In this document: in pieces, positions 45,601-57,666 of the stretch
Numbering within the stretch: the first letter of the stretch is position 1
How the letters are laid out: the number at the start of each line of letters is the position of its first letter
DNA from: Ignelater luminosus
Lineage: Eukaryota > Arthropoda > Insecta > Coleoptera > Elateridae
Reading direction: 5' to 3'
DNA length: 64,000 bases
Assembly (NCBI GenBank): GCA_011009095.1
Contig: VTPC01000679.1
Span: 1 to 64,000, forward strand
The notes under the pieces: model-generated
The model's input: only the letters and a program-made list of their open reading frames with translations
The model's database searches: none
What the model was told of the DNA's origin: nothing
Made by a program: the position numbers and the translations under genes

Positions 45601-46160
45601 ACAAAAACCTCTTCGGGGTCAAACACCTCGACCTCATCGGCATGCACTTAAAACTTTGACACAAAAACCCAATTGATCTTTTTCTGTCGCAAAATACTTT
45701 ACATGAAACACGCTCTTGATAAGATCTACCATGAAAAACTTCTCCTAAAGGGCCACAGATACGTTTGTAATGTGTGTACGCGAGATTCACGCGTGAAAAA
45801 GTTAGAATCAGCACGCCACGAAAAAATTCAAAATCAGTTTGATTTTCATGGTATGACAGCACACCGTTTGGATAAACTGGTGTTAAAAACCGAAGGTATA
45901 TTGACACGATCGTGTTAACCGTATCACGAACGTGTCGATGTGTTTATCTAATTCGTGTAAAATTGCTATTCCAAACCTAAACGAGTAAAATTGGAAGGAG
46001 TTTTGAGCATATCAGGGGCCCTTAAGAATGCCTTCGAGTTCACTCCGCAAACATATCGCTAACACCCCCCTACGATCAAATCTCCACCCAACATTTTGCC
46101 AGTCACTTTGTTACCAACGCTTACTCACAAACACTGCAGCCAAAAGACTTATCATGCTAT
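42630..46160. other. No recognisable gene
   Basis: 42630-42780 continues the G-rich flank of the mariner. The rest is AT-rich. 45494-45907 (minus) is an open frame of 137 codons, but its text partly repeats itself (LCQSFKC / LWQKRIKWFL type phrases from a short DNA duplication) and no domain is seen. 44529-44732 (plus) is another unremarkable frame. Confidence 0.4.
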
Positions 46161-46164
46161 CTTT

Positions 46165-47277
46165 AACCCTGTACTTTTAATTAAACGACACAGGTCTGTT
46201 ATTGAGTAGAAGCTAAAGTCTTTCGGTTTTATTGTGTCAAACCCGAACATCTTGAACCTTTGGCAAAACTGTACTTTTCAATGTCATACGTCATGTTCCA
46301 CTGCTTTCCTGCATAATTTACAGTTCAAACCCTCAGTGTCATATTGTGAAGATGATTTCGCACAGAGAGATGTCCTTGCGATAACCCTATTGTGGTCTTC
46401 AGTTGAGTTCCGCTCATTACTAGAACTTTCTCAGCTTTCTTCTCGTACTAATTTCTGAAATAATCAGTTCAAATCTGAGTTTGTCGTTTCTTGATCCATC
46501 TGTTTATAGTTTCTCTTAAAAACACTAAGGTACACATTTCTAGAAACAACTCTGGTACAAGAAAAAGTTTTCCGATTTTTTGATTAATTAATCGGCTTCT
46601 TGGTGCCTTCATAACCACTGTACCCTAACCCACTTTAACTGTATTTCGGTCGACCAAGATAGACATAGCAGCATCTCTAATCTATCTACAAACTAGATTT
46701 GTATTGTTTTAGATCTTTCTGTCAATGATTACCTGAAGATTCTTATCAATAGCTACTGGGGTAGAATAGTCTATGGCTCATATCAAAGGCATGATGTTTT
46801 ATTCTACCCCAAACTGAGCAGTGTCCGGAGTCCGTCATTTTCAGGTTGCTTGTGCTCTGGAGTTTGTACAAAAATCTTGCTTCCTCTTGTAGCACAAGGT
46901 CCAGCAAAGAGAAGTTCAAAGGGTTTCTATTATAATTGCAGGAATCGTCCTTATAGCTCTTATTATTCCCAAACAAACCACTCTTTCAATCTTTAAAGTT
47001 CGATTATGGCGTTTGTTGGCAATGTTTTGAAAACCCCTTTTCTGCTAGTCTGGCAATGTGTCTGTCCTAATTTAGTTTAGAACCTAATGTCACTTTAAGA
47101 TACTTAACCTTTTCTGACATTGTCACATCTTTAGAGAACCTAATCCCTCTAACTTCTTTCTATTGGTGAAGGGTACTATTGTAGTTCTCTGGAGATTAAC
47201 AAAGACACCTTCGTTATGTGTCCATTTTGATGCTATTCTCAGAGCCTTTTGTTGATTGCAGTTGTGAATTTACCTTG
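46165..47277 (-). pseudogene. LINE ORF2, RT 3' part and RNase-H-type tail (left of mariner insertion)
   Basis: From right to left on the minus strand: QGKFTTAINKR (47277-47240), KALRIASKWTHNEGVFVN then TTIVPFTNRKKLEGL (about 47250-47150; usual VNPxKTxIVPFTxxxKLEGL), SEKVKYLKVTLGSKLN (47125-47080), a deletion, KIERVVCLGIIRAIRTIPA (about 46990; usual KIQRxACLxITGAMRTTPT), LLDLVLQEEARF (about 46890), MTDSGHCSVW (about 46830), then more broken text ending GFDTIKPKDFSFYSITDLCRLIKSTGL (about 46250-46170), which matches the C-terminus of R1/Loa/I-group ORF2. Stops and frameshifts are frequent. The catalytic ADD box lies on the other side of the mariner at 48505-48535, so the two parts are one element. 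Confidence 0.75.
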
Positions 47278-48503
47278 TACGACGGTGGTCTGAAAAGTTT
47301 CCGACCTCAACGTGAAGATGGCAGCACTCGTAAATAAAAGCTACTGAATTTCGTTGTTCATCTGTTGACAGTTACTCACCAAAGTTTCAGCCATTTTGGA
47401 CGCGCAGTTTTTATGTAATAGTCGTTTGAGTGAGTTGATGTGAGTTTTTTTGTGAAAATGGACAAAATCGAGTATCGAACTGTCATTAAATATTTGTTTT
47501 TGAAAGGCAATACGCCTTCGCAAATAAAAGATGAGTTGGATTCTGTGTATGGGAACTCTGCACCACCATTTACCACAGTGAAATTTTGGGCTGCTGAATT
47601 TAAACGTGGCCGTAAGAGCTTGGGAGACGATGAACGTTCGGGACGTCCAAAAACTGCAACTACCGACGAAAACATCGCCAAAGTTCACCAAATGGTGCTA
47701 GACGACCGCCGAATTAAAGTGAGAGAGATAGCAGAGGTTATAAACATGTCAAAAGAACGTGTTTGTCACATATTAAATCAACATTTAGGCATGAGAAAGC
47801 TGTCCGCACGTTGGGTGCCGCGTTTGCTCACGTTAGACCAAAAACGTGTTCGAATGAATATTTCCAACGCTCTTTTGGCGCAGTTTAGGCGAAATAAATC
47901 CGAGTTTTGGCGCCGATTAATTACTGTAGATGAAACTTGGATACAGTCCAAACAGTGGACTGCAAAGGGAGAACCGGCTCCAAAAGAAGCAAAAACTGTT
48001 TTTTCGGCTGGGAAAGTGATGGCGACTGTTTTTTTGGGATAGTCATAGTTATTTTAATCGATTATCTTCAAAAAGGAAAAACCATTACAGGAGCATACTA
48101 TGCATCATTACTTGACAAGCTGAAGGCAGAACTTGCGAAAAAACGGCCACATTTGCAGAAAAAGAAAATCCTGTTTCGCCAAGACAACGCACCGTCTCAC
48201 ACCTCAGCGGTTGCCATAGCGAAAATCCACGAATTACGGTTTGAACTGCTTGACCATCGGCCTTACTCGCCAGATCTAGCCCCAAGCGACTTCTTTTTGT
48301 TCCCTGAAGAGGCAATCACCTTCGTGAACAATTATTTTGCAGAGAAAAATGCCGAGTACTATTTGGACGGGTTACAGAGATGGGAGCATCGCTGGGAGAA
48401 GTGTGTAGAGTTACAAGGAGACTATGTTGAAAAATAAAAAAAAAATTTAGAAAAAATGTTTTGTATCTTTGTTAGGTCGAAAACTTTTCAGACCACCCTC
48501 CTA
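47278..48503 (+). mobile_element. Second mariner transposon, inserted in the LINE RT at TA
   Basis: The element spans 47280-48501 (1222 bp) with TA at 47278-47279 and 48502-48503. Inverted ends share GGTGGTCTGAAAAGTTT plus (T/C)CGACCT, about 26 bp with one or two mismatches. Removing it and one TA restores a continuous LINE RT frame (IIV|QGKF), so the insertion point and order of events are clear. Confidence 0.9.
47458..48437 (+). pseudogene. Mariner transposase (irritans-like), frameshifted with two small deletions
   Basis: ATG at 47458 opens a frame of 194 codons: DNA-binding domain with YLFLKGNTPSQIKDELDS, the linker SGRPKTATTDENI, an HTH (EIAEVINMSKERVCHIL), WVPRLLT (mariner WVPxxLT box), then TVDETWI with the first catalytic Asp. 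About nine residues normally between ETWI and QSKQWT are missing. At 48010-48042 a T-run length change shifts the frame at the FWD box and a TAG follows. The other frame continues IDYLQKGKTITG, LFRQDNAPSH (second Asp) and YSPDLAPSDFFLF (third Asp), then lacks about 15 residues before EEAITFVNNYF, and ends at TAA 48437. All three catalytic Asp codons remain, but no intact protein can form. Its best resemblance from memory is the irritans group, clearly distinct from the 41.4 kb copy. Confidence 0.88.
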
Positions 48504-48585
48504 CTATGATGGTTATATTATCAGCAGAGCGTATGGTGCAAAATCTGTATCTATGGAGTAATGGAAACACGCAGCCAGCTTCCAC
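48504..48585 (-). pseudogene. LINE RT catalytic-box segment (right of mariner insertion)
   Basis: The minus strand reads ...FAPYA, then after a one- or two-base shift DNITIIV, a decayed YADDITIIV box, running straight to the TA where the mariner entered. This joins to the QGKF...KLEGL text at 47277 and below. Only about 80 bp can be assigned before an RTE-type fragment takes over. Confidence 0.55.
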
Positions 48586-48586
48586 G

Positions 48587-48900
48587 TTAGGGGATAGCAA
48601 CTCTAGCTGACTCTTCTTTTTCTGATAGGACTATACCAACACACTGTTCCAATGCTCTCGTTTTCTTCTGCTTGGTTCTCCTGTTAATTGTCCAAGCTTC
48701 TATCCCATACAGTAGTATAGTATATACCAATGAGGTGTTTTCTGAGTTTTCTAATAAGGCGTTGAAAATCAACAAATTTGTTTTGGCATAGAAAGTTTTC
48801 ATTGTCAGCGCTATTATCGTTTTTGCTTTCTTTCTTTTCTATATATGAATCCCTAAAATTGTTGAGCATTTCTGATATTATTTTTTGTACAGATCTCGGT
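48587..48900 (-). pseudogene. RTE-type LINE RT 3' fragment
   Basis: Two overlapping minus-strand frames contain RKMLNNFRDSYIEKK, FLCQNKFVDFQ and VYTILLYGIEAWTINRRTKQK. The last matches the end of RTE-clade RT (xxxSVLLYGCETWTLxxxxxxK). It ends abruptly at the LINE piece next to the mariner. Frameshifts occur between the parts. Confidence 0.6.
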
Positions 48901-51040
48901 CTTTATTAGATATTTTCTATCTGTCATCGTCACTTCAGTTAAGGTAATTTCTAACAATTTCTTGCTTTCTACTAGAATAACTTTCTTTAAACAATTTTTT
49001 ACTTTTTATTGCCTTTTCAAAAGTAACTCGTCTTCATTTAGTTAATGACTCATGCGTGCACACAGTCTGTCATATCTGACTATTGTTTATTTATTTTTGG
49101 CAGTTATAGCCTATCTCTGTTTATTAAATTATTCAGCTGTCGATATTTTTCCAGTTCTCCGGCAAATGGATTTATTTTTCATTAAACAAAGTTACCTTGT
49201 TTTCCTTTTTTTTGTATTCAGCTTTATAGTTGCCTTGGCAGCTTGCATTTAATGCGTTTTGGTTTGTCATCATTTTTAAATCACCCTATATAGTCGATTT
49301 GATATCTCCCTTTATTTCTTGCTCTTTTCCACGTAATGCTTTCTTCTTATGCAATTTTCCTTTCTGTTAGATGCTTGATCCCAAGTTATTTTCTCCCAGG
49401 GAATCAATAGCGGGATTTTCTTTTCGGCAGGAGAGTTCTGAATTTTATATGAAGTTGCTATTATCCAATTTTTTTAATAAAGTTTTGATATTTAGAGCTT
49501 CTAGATGTTGGAAGCTTTTTCTATATGGATTCAGTCGTCCAGTTATTCGACAGTAAGATACAGTTGATTACGTATTGCAGATTTAAACACAAAGACTTGG
49601 AAAATTCAATAAATCTCTAAAATGCATCGGTAGAGCAACCGACACTTTTTTGTCATGATAGGACAAACAAAAGACCAAGATTTTCGATCTAATTAGTTCA
49701 AGTTTGATCGGTTATCCATTTCTTGACTCCCCTGTGCTATAAGTTTTTGTTTTTTGGAACTACAGTCGCATGCGCTTCGGCTATTTATCACCTAATAATG
49801 TTTTTAAAAATACTAAAAATAAAAATAGAAATATCCGCCATCCCAATCTTCCTAAGTTGTCTAGGTGAAGTCAGTTATAAACCATTTGGTAAATGTGGAA
49901 TCTGTTTGTGGAAATTGGATAAAAACACTTTCGAAAGCGAAAATTTTGCTATAACGAATATTTTGAAAGCTGTAGAGTTGAAGATTCTATAAGTACATAA
50001 TTTAGGAAAATAAAATTTACGTAGACAAGAATTCGGAAACCTAACTTAAATTATTCTGATGTAATTATCAAAGTGCCTAATTCTGTTACCATTTCCAATT
50101 TGTTCTACTATCAAAAACTAATAATTCGCGATTAATATTTATACTACGTAAAAGTGTCCCAAAATCGAATATAGCATTCTTAATAAATAACCTGGCATAC
50201 CATACATTTTTTATTTTGCATAAAGTGTATCGTATATGTTGATCTAACAGATTTCTCTTCTATTACAAAATTAATGTAATAGTGTTCGGTTAAGTTTTTT
50301 CAATAGAAGTATGTAACACATTTATCAAGTTCTTTTATTTTTAAGAACGTTGCTTTCTCGTAAATTGCACGACTACTTAAATTCTATAAACGACTTTCAA
50401 GTTCGCGTGTAGGTAATTGTTAGTTTCTGTTACTGACATTGGACTGATCAAGTGCTAATTTGTGTTTTTTAAATTAATTACAGATTTCTTTGAAGTAATT
50501 GAAGGTTTATTTACCACACATGCAATTCCTAAAATTAAATGAAATCTAAGATTAGAAATAGAAGCGTGAAATAATCCAAAGGAATGACCGTAAATTAATG
50601 TCAAGATGAGAGAAAGAGAGAGTTCATTGATACAGTTTGCATTCAAATTCATCTTGCTTCACTTTTAAGTACTACTTTATATTTCATCCGGTTTTGTTGC
50701 CAGAAGGAGAATTACTCATTAGCGCGACAGTAAAAAGTTTATTTACGCCAAATTTTTCCAACTTGTTTATCGTACTTTCAGTTTCATTTAAGTATCGTGT
50801 TACTTTAAAAGTATTGAAAACACGTCAAAATAGACCCGAACGTGAACTGCACTTTCGATTTCGTTCACGTTTTTATTTTCTTATTATACTTTTAACATAG
50901 CCTTGGAAGGTCTTGTCGCATTTAATTAAGTTTGGAAGGGGTTTATTCAGAGTTTTAACAAAAGATTTTAGGTTTTATCACTGCGTATTTCCCTTTTATC
51001 TCCCGAAAGCAAAAGACAAAAATTAATTGTATAAATTTGT
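48901..51040. other. No recognisable gene
   Basis: AT-rich spacer with frames of up to 89 codons but no motif, RNA gene or repeat structure that I can support. Confidence 0.4.
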
Positions 51041-51430
51041 TTGACAAAAGAGAACTTGAGGAATTTCCCGAATATTTTCCATTGTTTTCGCGTTTTCAAT
51101 CGCAGATGTCAAAAAAGAAGGTTAAGCGAGTTCTGGCAGTTTTTTCTCTTTCTCCTTGAAGAGAGAATAAAGCCGCTTCTTCCCGTCGCCTACGTGCTTT
51201 CGGTGGTGCATCAACTGATGTGGCTAGTCCTTGTAAGATTTGTGTGAGAAGAGGTACATTTTCCTTAAAATGTTGTTCCTTCGTGTCGCTGGCATTCAGG
51301 GGCAGTCAAGCAAAGGCAGTTCTAAGGCCATGAAAGAGACGCACCATTTCACAACCCTAAAGTGCGTCACGTGACTGCTACACAGGTCACCTCGATAATA
51401 GAGGGTTTGATGTAGCTTGCAGAATATAAA
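51041..51430. promoter_or_regulatory. Less AT-rich non-coding block with GTCACGTGAC E-box
   Basis: The base composition is balanced compared with the flanks. GTCACGTGAC at 51366-51375 is a perfect 10-bp palindromic bHLH-ZIP (USF/TFEB/Myc-Max-class) site, followed by ACAGGTCACCT (51381-51391) with a nuclear-receptor-like AGGTCA. No start site or ORF is recognised. Confidence 0.3.
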
Positions 51431-53423
51431 TAATCCGCAAAATGTTGTGCTGAAAGTGCTGGATCAGATATTTTCGAACCGTTAAAAATTGACGAAAAAA
51501 TAAAAAAGGAAAATTATAGTTTGATAGGAATCGAGAACTTTCTATAACTGTATGTTACACATTTACTAGTAAGTAGCTATTTCGTATGCAAATCTTTATA
51601 ATTAATGAGAAAAAAGTTTGCATGCACTAATAAAATTAACGCTACATAAAATGTCTCTAAACCTTGAATGGAATTTTACATAAAGTTTCATTTATCGTTT
51701 TAATGACTGACTGACAAAATAAATCTATTTATGTTTAGAATAATCTACCAGTAAGTTTCTCAAGAACATTACTTTTAGGATATTTCAAATGTCATTGTGC
51801 ATTTTAGAATTATACAAGTTTAGATTGTTATTTGAATTTCAAAAAGTCAATTTTATCATTTTTTATCTCATTTTTATTTTGGTGATGATAGAGTCCACAA
51901 AAAGCAAAAAGTAACAATTTTTCAATAGAATTAATTTATCAATCATATTATGTTCTAAACCCTCAGTCAACAGAAATGAATTATGGATTTTATTATTGGT
52001 ATGTTTTCCTACAGCTTTTTCTTGTCACATTTGTCAATCTGTTTGATCAACAATCGATTTATATTTATTTATGAAGTAAGGCACTTTAAGAATCGCATTT
52101 TTACGTTAATAGACATTCTCGTTAGTATATTGACAAATAAGTTTTTGCTTTCCTAACAATGTTTGTTACTAACTGTTGCTTGCTTGTCGTTTCTCTTCTG
52201 CGAGAAACAATTTTTTTGAAATAGGAAAAGATTAGTTTTTTGGCCAAGAAAAAAACGAATCTTCTGACTAATTTAGAAAAGAAAAGGTCCACTGATAGAA
52301 TTGTTAATAGAGGGCATGACAGTCGTCTTCTACACAACGATTGTAAAGAGCTAACCTATTCTTCTTAATACTATCACTAGGCCACTTCCAACTCTCAGAG
52401 TCATGGAAAAGTTGAAACCTAGAAGTTCGTCTTGTATAGAGGAGAAAATCGCTGGTTGAAATGAGTGAGATTATTATACAACAAGCTACAAGATTTCCAG
52501 ACATTTTCAACATAAAGATATTAGTTTCAAATGATGAAAGTCTCAATTACAAATTAGATAGCACTATCACCTTTAAACTGCTTTAAATTAAAAGTCTTTT
52601 AATCAACATAAAAAGTAAGTCTTGTTTAAATAATTGGAAATATCAAATGCAGACTAATTAGTGCAGATAGGAGAAATAAAACAGATAAAATGCAGATAAT
52701 CTAAACAAAAATAGTCACAGAAGCTATAAATTATAAACAGAAAGTTGCAAAAACTTTCAGTTCACTATCTCAAGACATGACAACAAGTTTTAGCATTCAT
52801 TGCAATGCACAGCAATGAAAGCATCCTTTTATGAAATTCTCATTATGTACATACGATAATAGCGTTCACATTTCCAAAAGGTTTCATTACTTATTCTTCC
52901 ATAAAAGTCTCAGAACCCTTTTATTTTTATATTTTTAGTAAAGATTTTTTCTAATCACAAATTGCAACAGTAAAAACTCAAAGAAGAACCCGTAAGTATT
53001 GTATATGAATCACAAGTTACTGGATGCAGCTCAAGGTCAAAGGCGGAGGAATCTCTGTTTCTTAACACAAATAACTTAGAATAAAAAAACACATAACTAT
53101 GATATCTTGTTTCGCGTTGATCACAAAAGGCATGGTGATACATGAACCTTCCTTTACCACTCTAAAACACTTCACTATCAAAAAATTTAATCATTCCAAA
53201 AAGTGCTTGGCGTGTCTCTGGACCCTTACTGATAATAAAGAGAATAAAAAATAAAGTAATAAAACAAAAAATCTTTAAGCGTTTTTACCAGAATAAATGA
53301 TTATACAATATTAAATAGAATGCTTCAAATCGTTGGAACACCTGCTAAATAAATCAATCCAACACTTGAATGCCTGCACAGTTTTTTTTTTACATCTTTT
53401 ATGCTAAAGGCGATTTGTACCAC
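51431..53423. other. No recognisable gene
   Basis: AT-rich, with no feature that can be supported. Confidence 0.4.
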
Positions 53424-54990
53424 GCGAACATCTTCATAACATTTAGAACTAAAACTTTTCTTAATTTATTATTCCACTGCGAATTTCGCCGTACACAGAA
53501 AAACCAATAACTTCCCGTACTTTAATTTGCTACAACGGTGCCCATTTAACACATTTCTTATCACCAATCTGTTTTAACAAGCGATACTATGTTTAGGAAT
53601 CGTTATATTAAGTTAAGGTAATAGTTTAACTACAAATTCCATACGAAATATTTAATTAGTTAGATACTGCCTTTCATGGAAAATGCAACATCAAGAACTA
53701 GAGTTCAAATTTTATTGACATAATGAAATATGAATAAGAAACAAATGATGAAAACACCAGTACAAAGGAATCATAAATAGCAAAGTTCATCAGTAATCTA
53801 TAGGTTCTTCTCATAATCTAACACTCTCTAACTCTAATAAGACTATTCAGTCTTTTTTTGGGACAGCTTATTTTAGGTTTCTTTTGCTTCATTTCGAAAT
53901 GGAGCTGGTATTTCAGGAGAGTAAGGTACATTATTCAATCTTAGGCCTAACACATCGCAAACATGTATAGATACCTGGCAGCTTCTAGTAACATAAACAA
54001 CATGAAGCCATCTTGCTGGGAAAAAGCAAGATCCAAGATATCCATAGTACCCACACTGAATAGTAGAAATGACCTGCTGCCATGACAAGTAGTGTCCCAA
54101 ACCATCATTCCAAGAGCCTAACTAATAGCCTTAAGAATTAAAAAAGCAACAATTTGCTTTTAACCACAGTCTTTTGACCCTTGCACCCGTATCATGTATG
54201 CTTCAACAAGACCGGAATTCAATTCTAAACGTCACAGAATTCCATTCACGTATCCAATTTAACCTCTCGTTACACCATTTCAAACTTTAACAACGACGCG
54301 ACGTTTATCTGTAAAAAGTCACATTGATGTAGTCGATAGTCGAATTCCAAATGAACAAATTCTTCGATAAATTGAGTTTGTTAAAACGAGGCTGTGATCT
54401 ACTGTTCTTTTGCAATCATTTGCTACTTGAGTAGTCTTAAATCGACCACTTACAGCAGAAATATAAAGTACCAGTCTTGAGCATACCAACAATACCACCC
54501 CTGTCGAATTTGGTTGGTTGGGGAGAATTAAAGTATGTTATAACTCTAGACATCATAGAACTCTTTTTTGATGACAGTTCAATAACATTTTTAAGAAAAT
54601 AGTAAGCACAAATGAGAAGAAAGGTAGATAACATTGATCACGTTAGGCAAGAAACCACCCAAAGTAGACCAATTGTACTTCATCAAGTTCTGATTATATC
54701 TCGTAACAGTAGTGTAAATATATGTTCTGAAATTAAACGTTGTGGATACTCTAGTTCTTGGTTTTCTTTAAAGGGTAGTATAATTTAGTTGGATAGTACA
54801 AACCTTCTCACAGGGGTTTAAAACTAGAAATAAAGTTTTTTCCTTAGAGGACACAGGCAAACAAATAAATGCTATACATATTGAACATTGTAGAAAATTA
54901 AACTTCTTTAAAATGATTAGGAGAAATTGCAAAAACACTCTTACACAGAATAATTAAACTAAAAACTTGACGCATATACAGGGTACTACA
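53424..54990. repeat. Diverged duplicate, copy A
   Basis: Its start (CGAACATC..CATAACATTTAGAACTAAAAC), a middle phrase (TATGTTTAGGAATCGT ... ACTACAAATTC) and its end (AGTACAAACCTTCTCACA ... TTCTTTAAAATGATTA ... ACAGGGTACTACA) all recur in order at 55566-56375. Copy A contains about 750 bp more than copy B, mostly between 53650 and 54770. That extra part includes a 75-codon minus-strand frame with several Cys (53873-54100), which I could not assign. Confidence 0.6.
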
Positions 54991-55565
54991 AAGACTGTCT
55001 AGAAATAACAACAATAACAATAATTCTGTCCAACGCTGTATCAGACCGAAATTTCGCTCAAGTTTTACAATCTATGTAATCCAGATAATTCCAAAAGCAC
55101 CAATGACGTTATCGCATCACGGCTAGAATCTCTCGATTAACTCTACAATTAAAACGGATATGTAATCATTAAGTGCTCCTGCACTTGAGTAGTAACACCG
55201 AAATTTCAAAAATTCGCGTTATATAGAATTACACCCACTCTTGTTTAACACATGTGACGATCACAATAGAAAAAATGATATATCAACTGCATCACTCTAA
55301 AACGCTTTACATACAGACTTTTCCTACTGAACGACAACACCAGGATGAATAAAGTTTAAAGTATCTATTAAACAAATGAAAGACAAGCGTGCTTGCGTGT
55401 AAAATCACTGTCTGATAAATTAGCAAATTTATGCAGAATAGAAAATAAAGATAATAAAACAGGAGTAAGCTCAAGTTTTTTCAAATTAAATAATTTTTAA
55501 TTGGCTGAACAGAACCCTTAGATGCTTAGAAATCAAATTAACGCTTAAATTTAATTTGCGTTACT
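54991..55565. other. Spacer between the duplicate copies
   Basis: AT-rich with no ORF or motif of note. Confidence 0.4.
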
Positions 55566-56375
55566 CGAACATTTGCATAACATTTAGAACTAAAACTTTT
55601 TACGATTTATTTTCTCACAGCAAACTTTGCCTTTAGTTTACACAAAAAACTAACTCTAATACGCATACTGCCACTGTTTTTAGTCACAACGTAAAAATCA
55701 ATTTTACTTCTTCTTTCACTTCTCGTACAACTTCAATTCAATGCACTACACTGACGGCAAAGTAAGTACATTAAAACGGTATATCACGATCGCAACACCT
55801 TTTTAATTTCATAAGAATGAGACCAACGGGTGGTGGTGATTAATCTGGATCAGGCCAAAACATGTTAGTTTTCGAGGAAGACTCGTGCAGGAAAGCGCAT
55901 ACAGTTCTAGATTTTAGAACAAAAAGGACTACATATTATTATCCAACAAAGAATATCATGTATGTTTAGGATACGTAAGTTATTTGCTTAATTACAAATT
56001 CGATAGTCGAAACAAAATTGCAAAGAATTGCAATAAATCGAACACCCTCTAGCAAGAGGGTTTGACAGCAGCTAAATTTATTTTTGCAACATAGAGTGGT
56101 TAGTGTTAGTCGCGTGATGTAAAATGAGACGATAGATAAATTGGCAAATAATAAAAGAACGATTACAAATATTACCCTGGAAGTATCGCTTATTTATGTA
56201 CAACAGAACGTATACAATTGAGAATTTGATTATTTAGCTACATAGTACAAACTTCCTCACACACGTTGAACCTTGCAGGAATTTCAGAAAACTAAATTTC
56301 TTTAAAATGATTAAAACACGACATCAAATCAATTTGACTCAGCAATAATTTAGATAGAAGACACAGGGTACTACA
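55566..56375. repeat. Diverged duplicate, copy B
   Basis: Same orientation and order of shared phrases as 53424-54990. The exact shared run starting CATAACATTTAGAAC is at 53435 and 55576. The end motif ACAGGGTACTACA is at 54978 and 56363. Confidence 0.6.
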
Positions 56376-57488
56376 AAAATTATGTAGAAGATTCAAGTCA
56401 GATAAAATTAAAAATAATTTTACTAGAAAGTATCACGGGTAAAACCCATAAAAGAGACCTTATGCCGGTGCAGATCTAAATGTTATTCTCGCAGCAGCTC
56501 GAACGCCAAAGATGGGATGGGTTCACAGATAATTAATCCTAAACTTGGCTCAAAAACGCAATAAAGAAAATTCGGTTATTGTTTAAAGATGTCATAATCG
56601 ATATGAGCGCCAGGAATCAGGACAAGAGTATCAAGTTTGCTGATGTGATTTCGCACCAAGGAGCACCTTGTTAAACTTACCATACTGACTTTTTGCGCGC
56701 TTCCAGATACAAAATGGCACGCTAAACTGTTTTTACTTATTCGCAGAAAGCTTTCCCAGTACAAAATATTTGCGCTTAATTTCACAAAGGTTTCAATCGA
56801 GTGTCCATCACTATCGGTTGAAATTTCTTTAATAAAAACAAAAAATTTTTTAAACGATAATTTCCTTCTTTCAACAGCGAATATTTTAAACCACTCCAGA
56901 ATTGTTCCAGATAACAACAAATTGGTGTCGTTTGTTCACACTCCCAACTTAATTGGATAGGGTTAGGGTTACACGAAACGAAAAGGTTCTTTAACTCACA
57001 AACCTTGAAGGGGATATTTTATTTTCATTTACTCGCAAAGTTCAAGAATCACATCCGACTGAGATAGCCTCAATAACTCAGAAAAACCACTATTTCCTAA
57101 AACACGAGGGTCGATCTGCACTCTCTCGCTGACCGCATTCTCAACTTTACACGCCAAACGGTTTAGCGTGACACCACGTTCTAATCAAACGTGGCATTCG
57201 GTAGACCAAACACCAGCTATAGAAGGAAGCATATATGGATACGATGCATTTTCTATGTACAATGGAAAATTTTAGCGTGAACTATTTTAGCTTGAAACAG
57301 ACTTAGCCTGGGACTGCGTTTCTAGACGTGATTCTAGGAAGCACACATGTGGAATATGATAAACAATATTTCACTTAGTAATAAAAGTCTTAAAAATGCT
57401 TGGGATAAAGGGATTTAATAAACGAGACTGGATATTTTCGCAATTTAATGAGAAATATCGTAAGATTTCCAAAATAACATTACAAAAG
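56376..57488. other. No recognisable gene
   Basis: A 114-codon minus-strand frame (56576-56920) is the longest ORF here, but it has no recognisable domain, signal peptide or helix-repeat pattern. It may be chance, or an exon of an unknown gene. Confidence 0.35.
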
Positions 57489-57666
57489 TACAGTCGAAGT
57501 TTGATGACTCAAATCTGAATGGCAAGAAAAAGACACGTCGAGTAATCAAGACTCTCGCTAATCAAGGTATTTTTACATAAATGTATGTATATCGGTCATT
57601 CGGCGTAAGTTCGAGTTATCAAGCACTTTGGGTTATCCAGGTTCGAGTTATCGAAGTTCGACTGTA
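57489..57666. mobile_element. Pogo/Tigger-like MITE, 174 bp, TA target duplication
   Basis: The left end CAGTCGAAGTTTGATGACTC (57491 on) and the inverse of the right end, CAGTCGAACTTCGATAACTC (to 57664), agree at about 17 of 20 positions, with TA at 57489-57490 and 57665-57666. CAGTCGAACYTCGATAA-type termini with TA duplication are, as I know them, typical of the pogo/Tigger branch of Tc1/mariner. The interior repeats the ATCAAG and GAGTTATC phrases and is non-coding. Confidence 0.8.

Noticed and set aside
45494-45907. 137-codon minus ORF
   Set aside because: No recognisable domain, and parts repeat because of a short internal DNA duplication. Not enough to call a gene.
47341-47691. 116- and 101-codon minus ORFs across the second mariner start
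   Set aside because: They overlap the mariner 5' end and transposase in antisense. No motif.
53873-54100. 75-codon minus ORF with several Cys and a GYYGYLGSC phrase
   Set aside because: Interesting wording but no family match from memory, and it lies in the extra part of a duplicated repeat. Kept only as a remark.
56576-56920. 114-codon minus ORF
   Set aside because: Starts with ATG but shows no signal peptide, domain or coding-like composition. Could be chance at this AT content.
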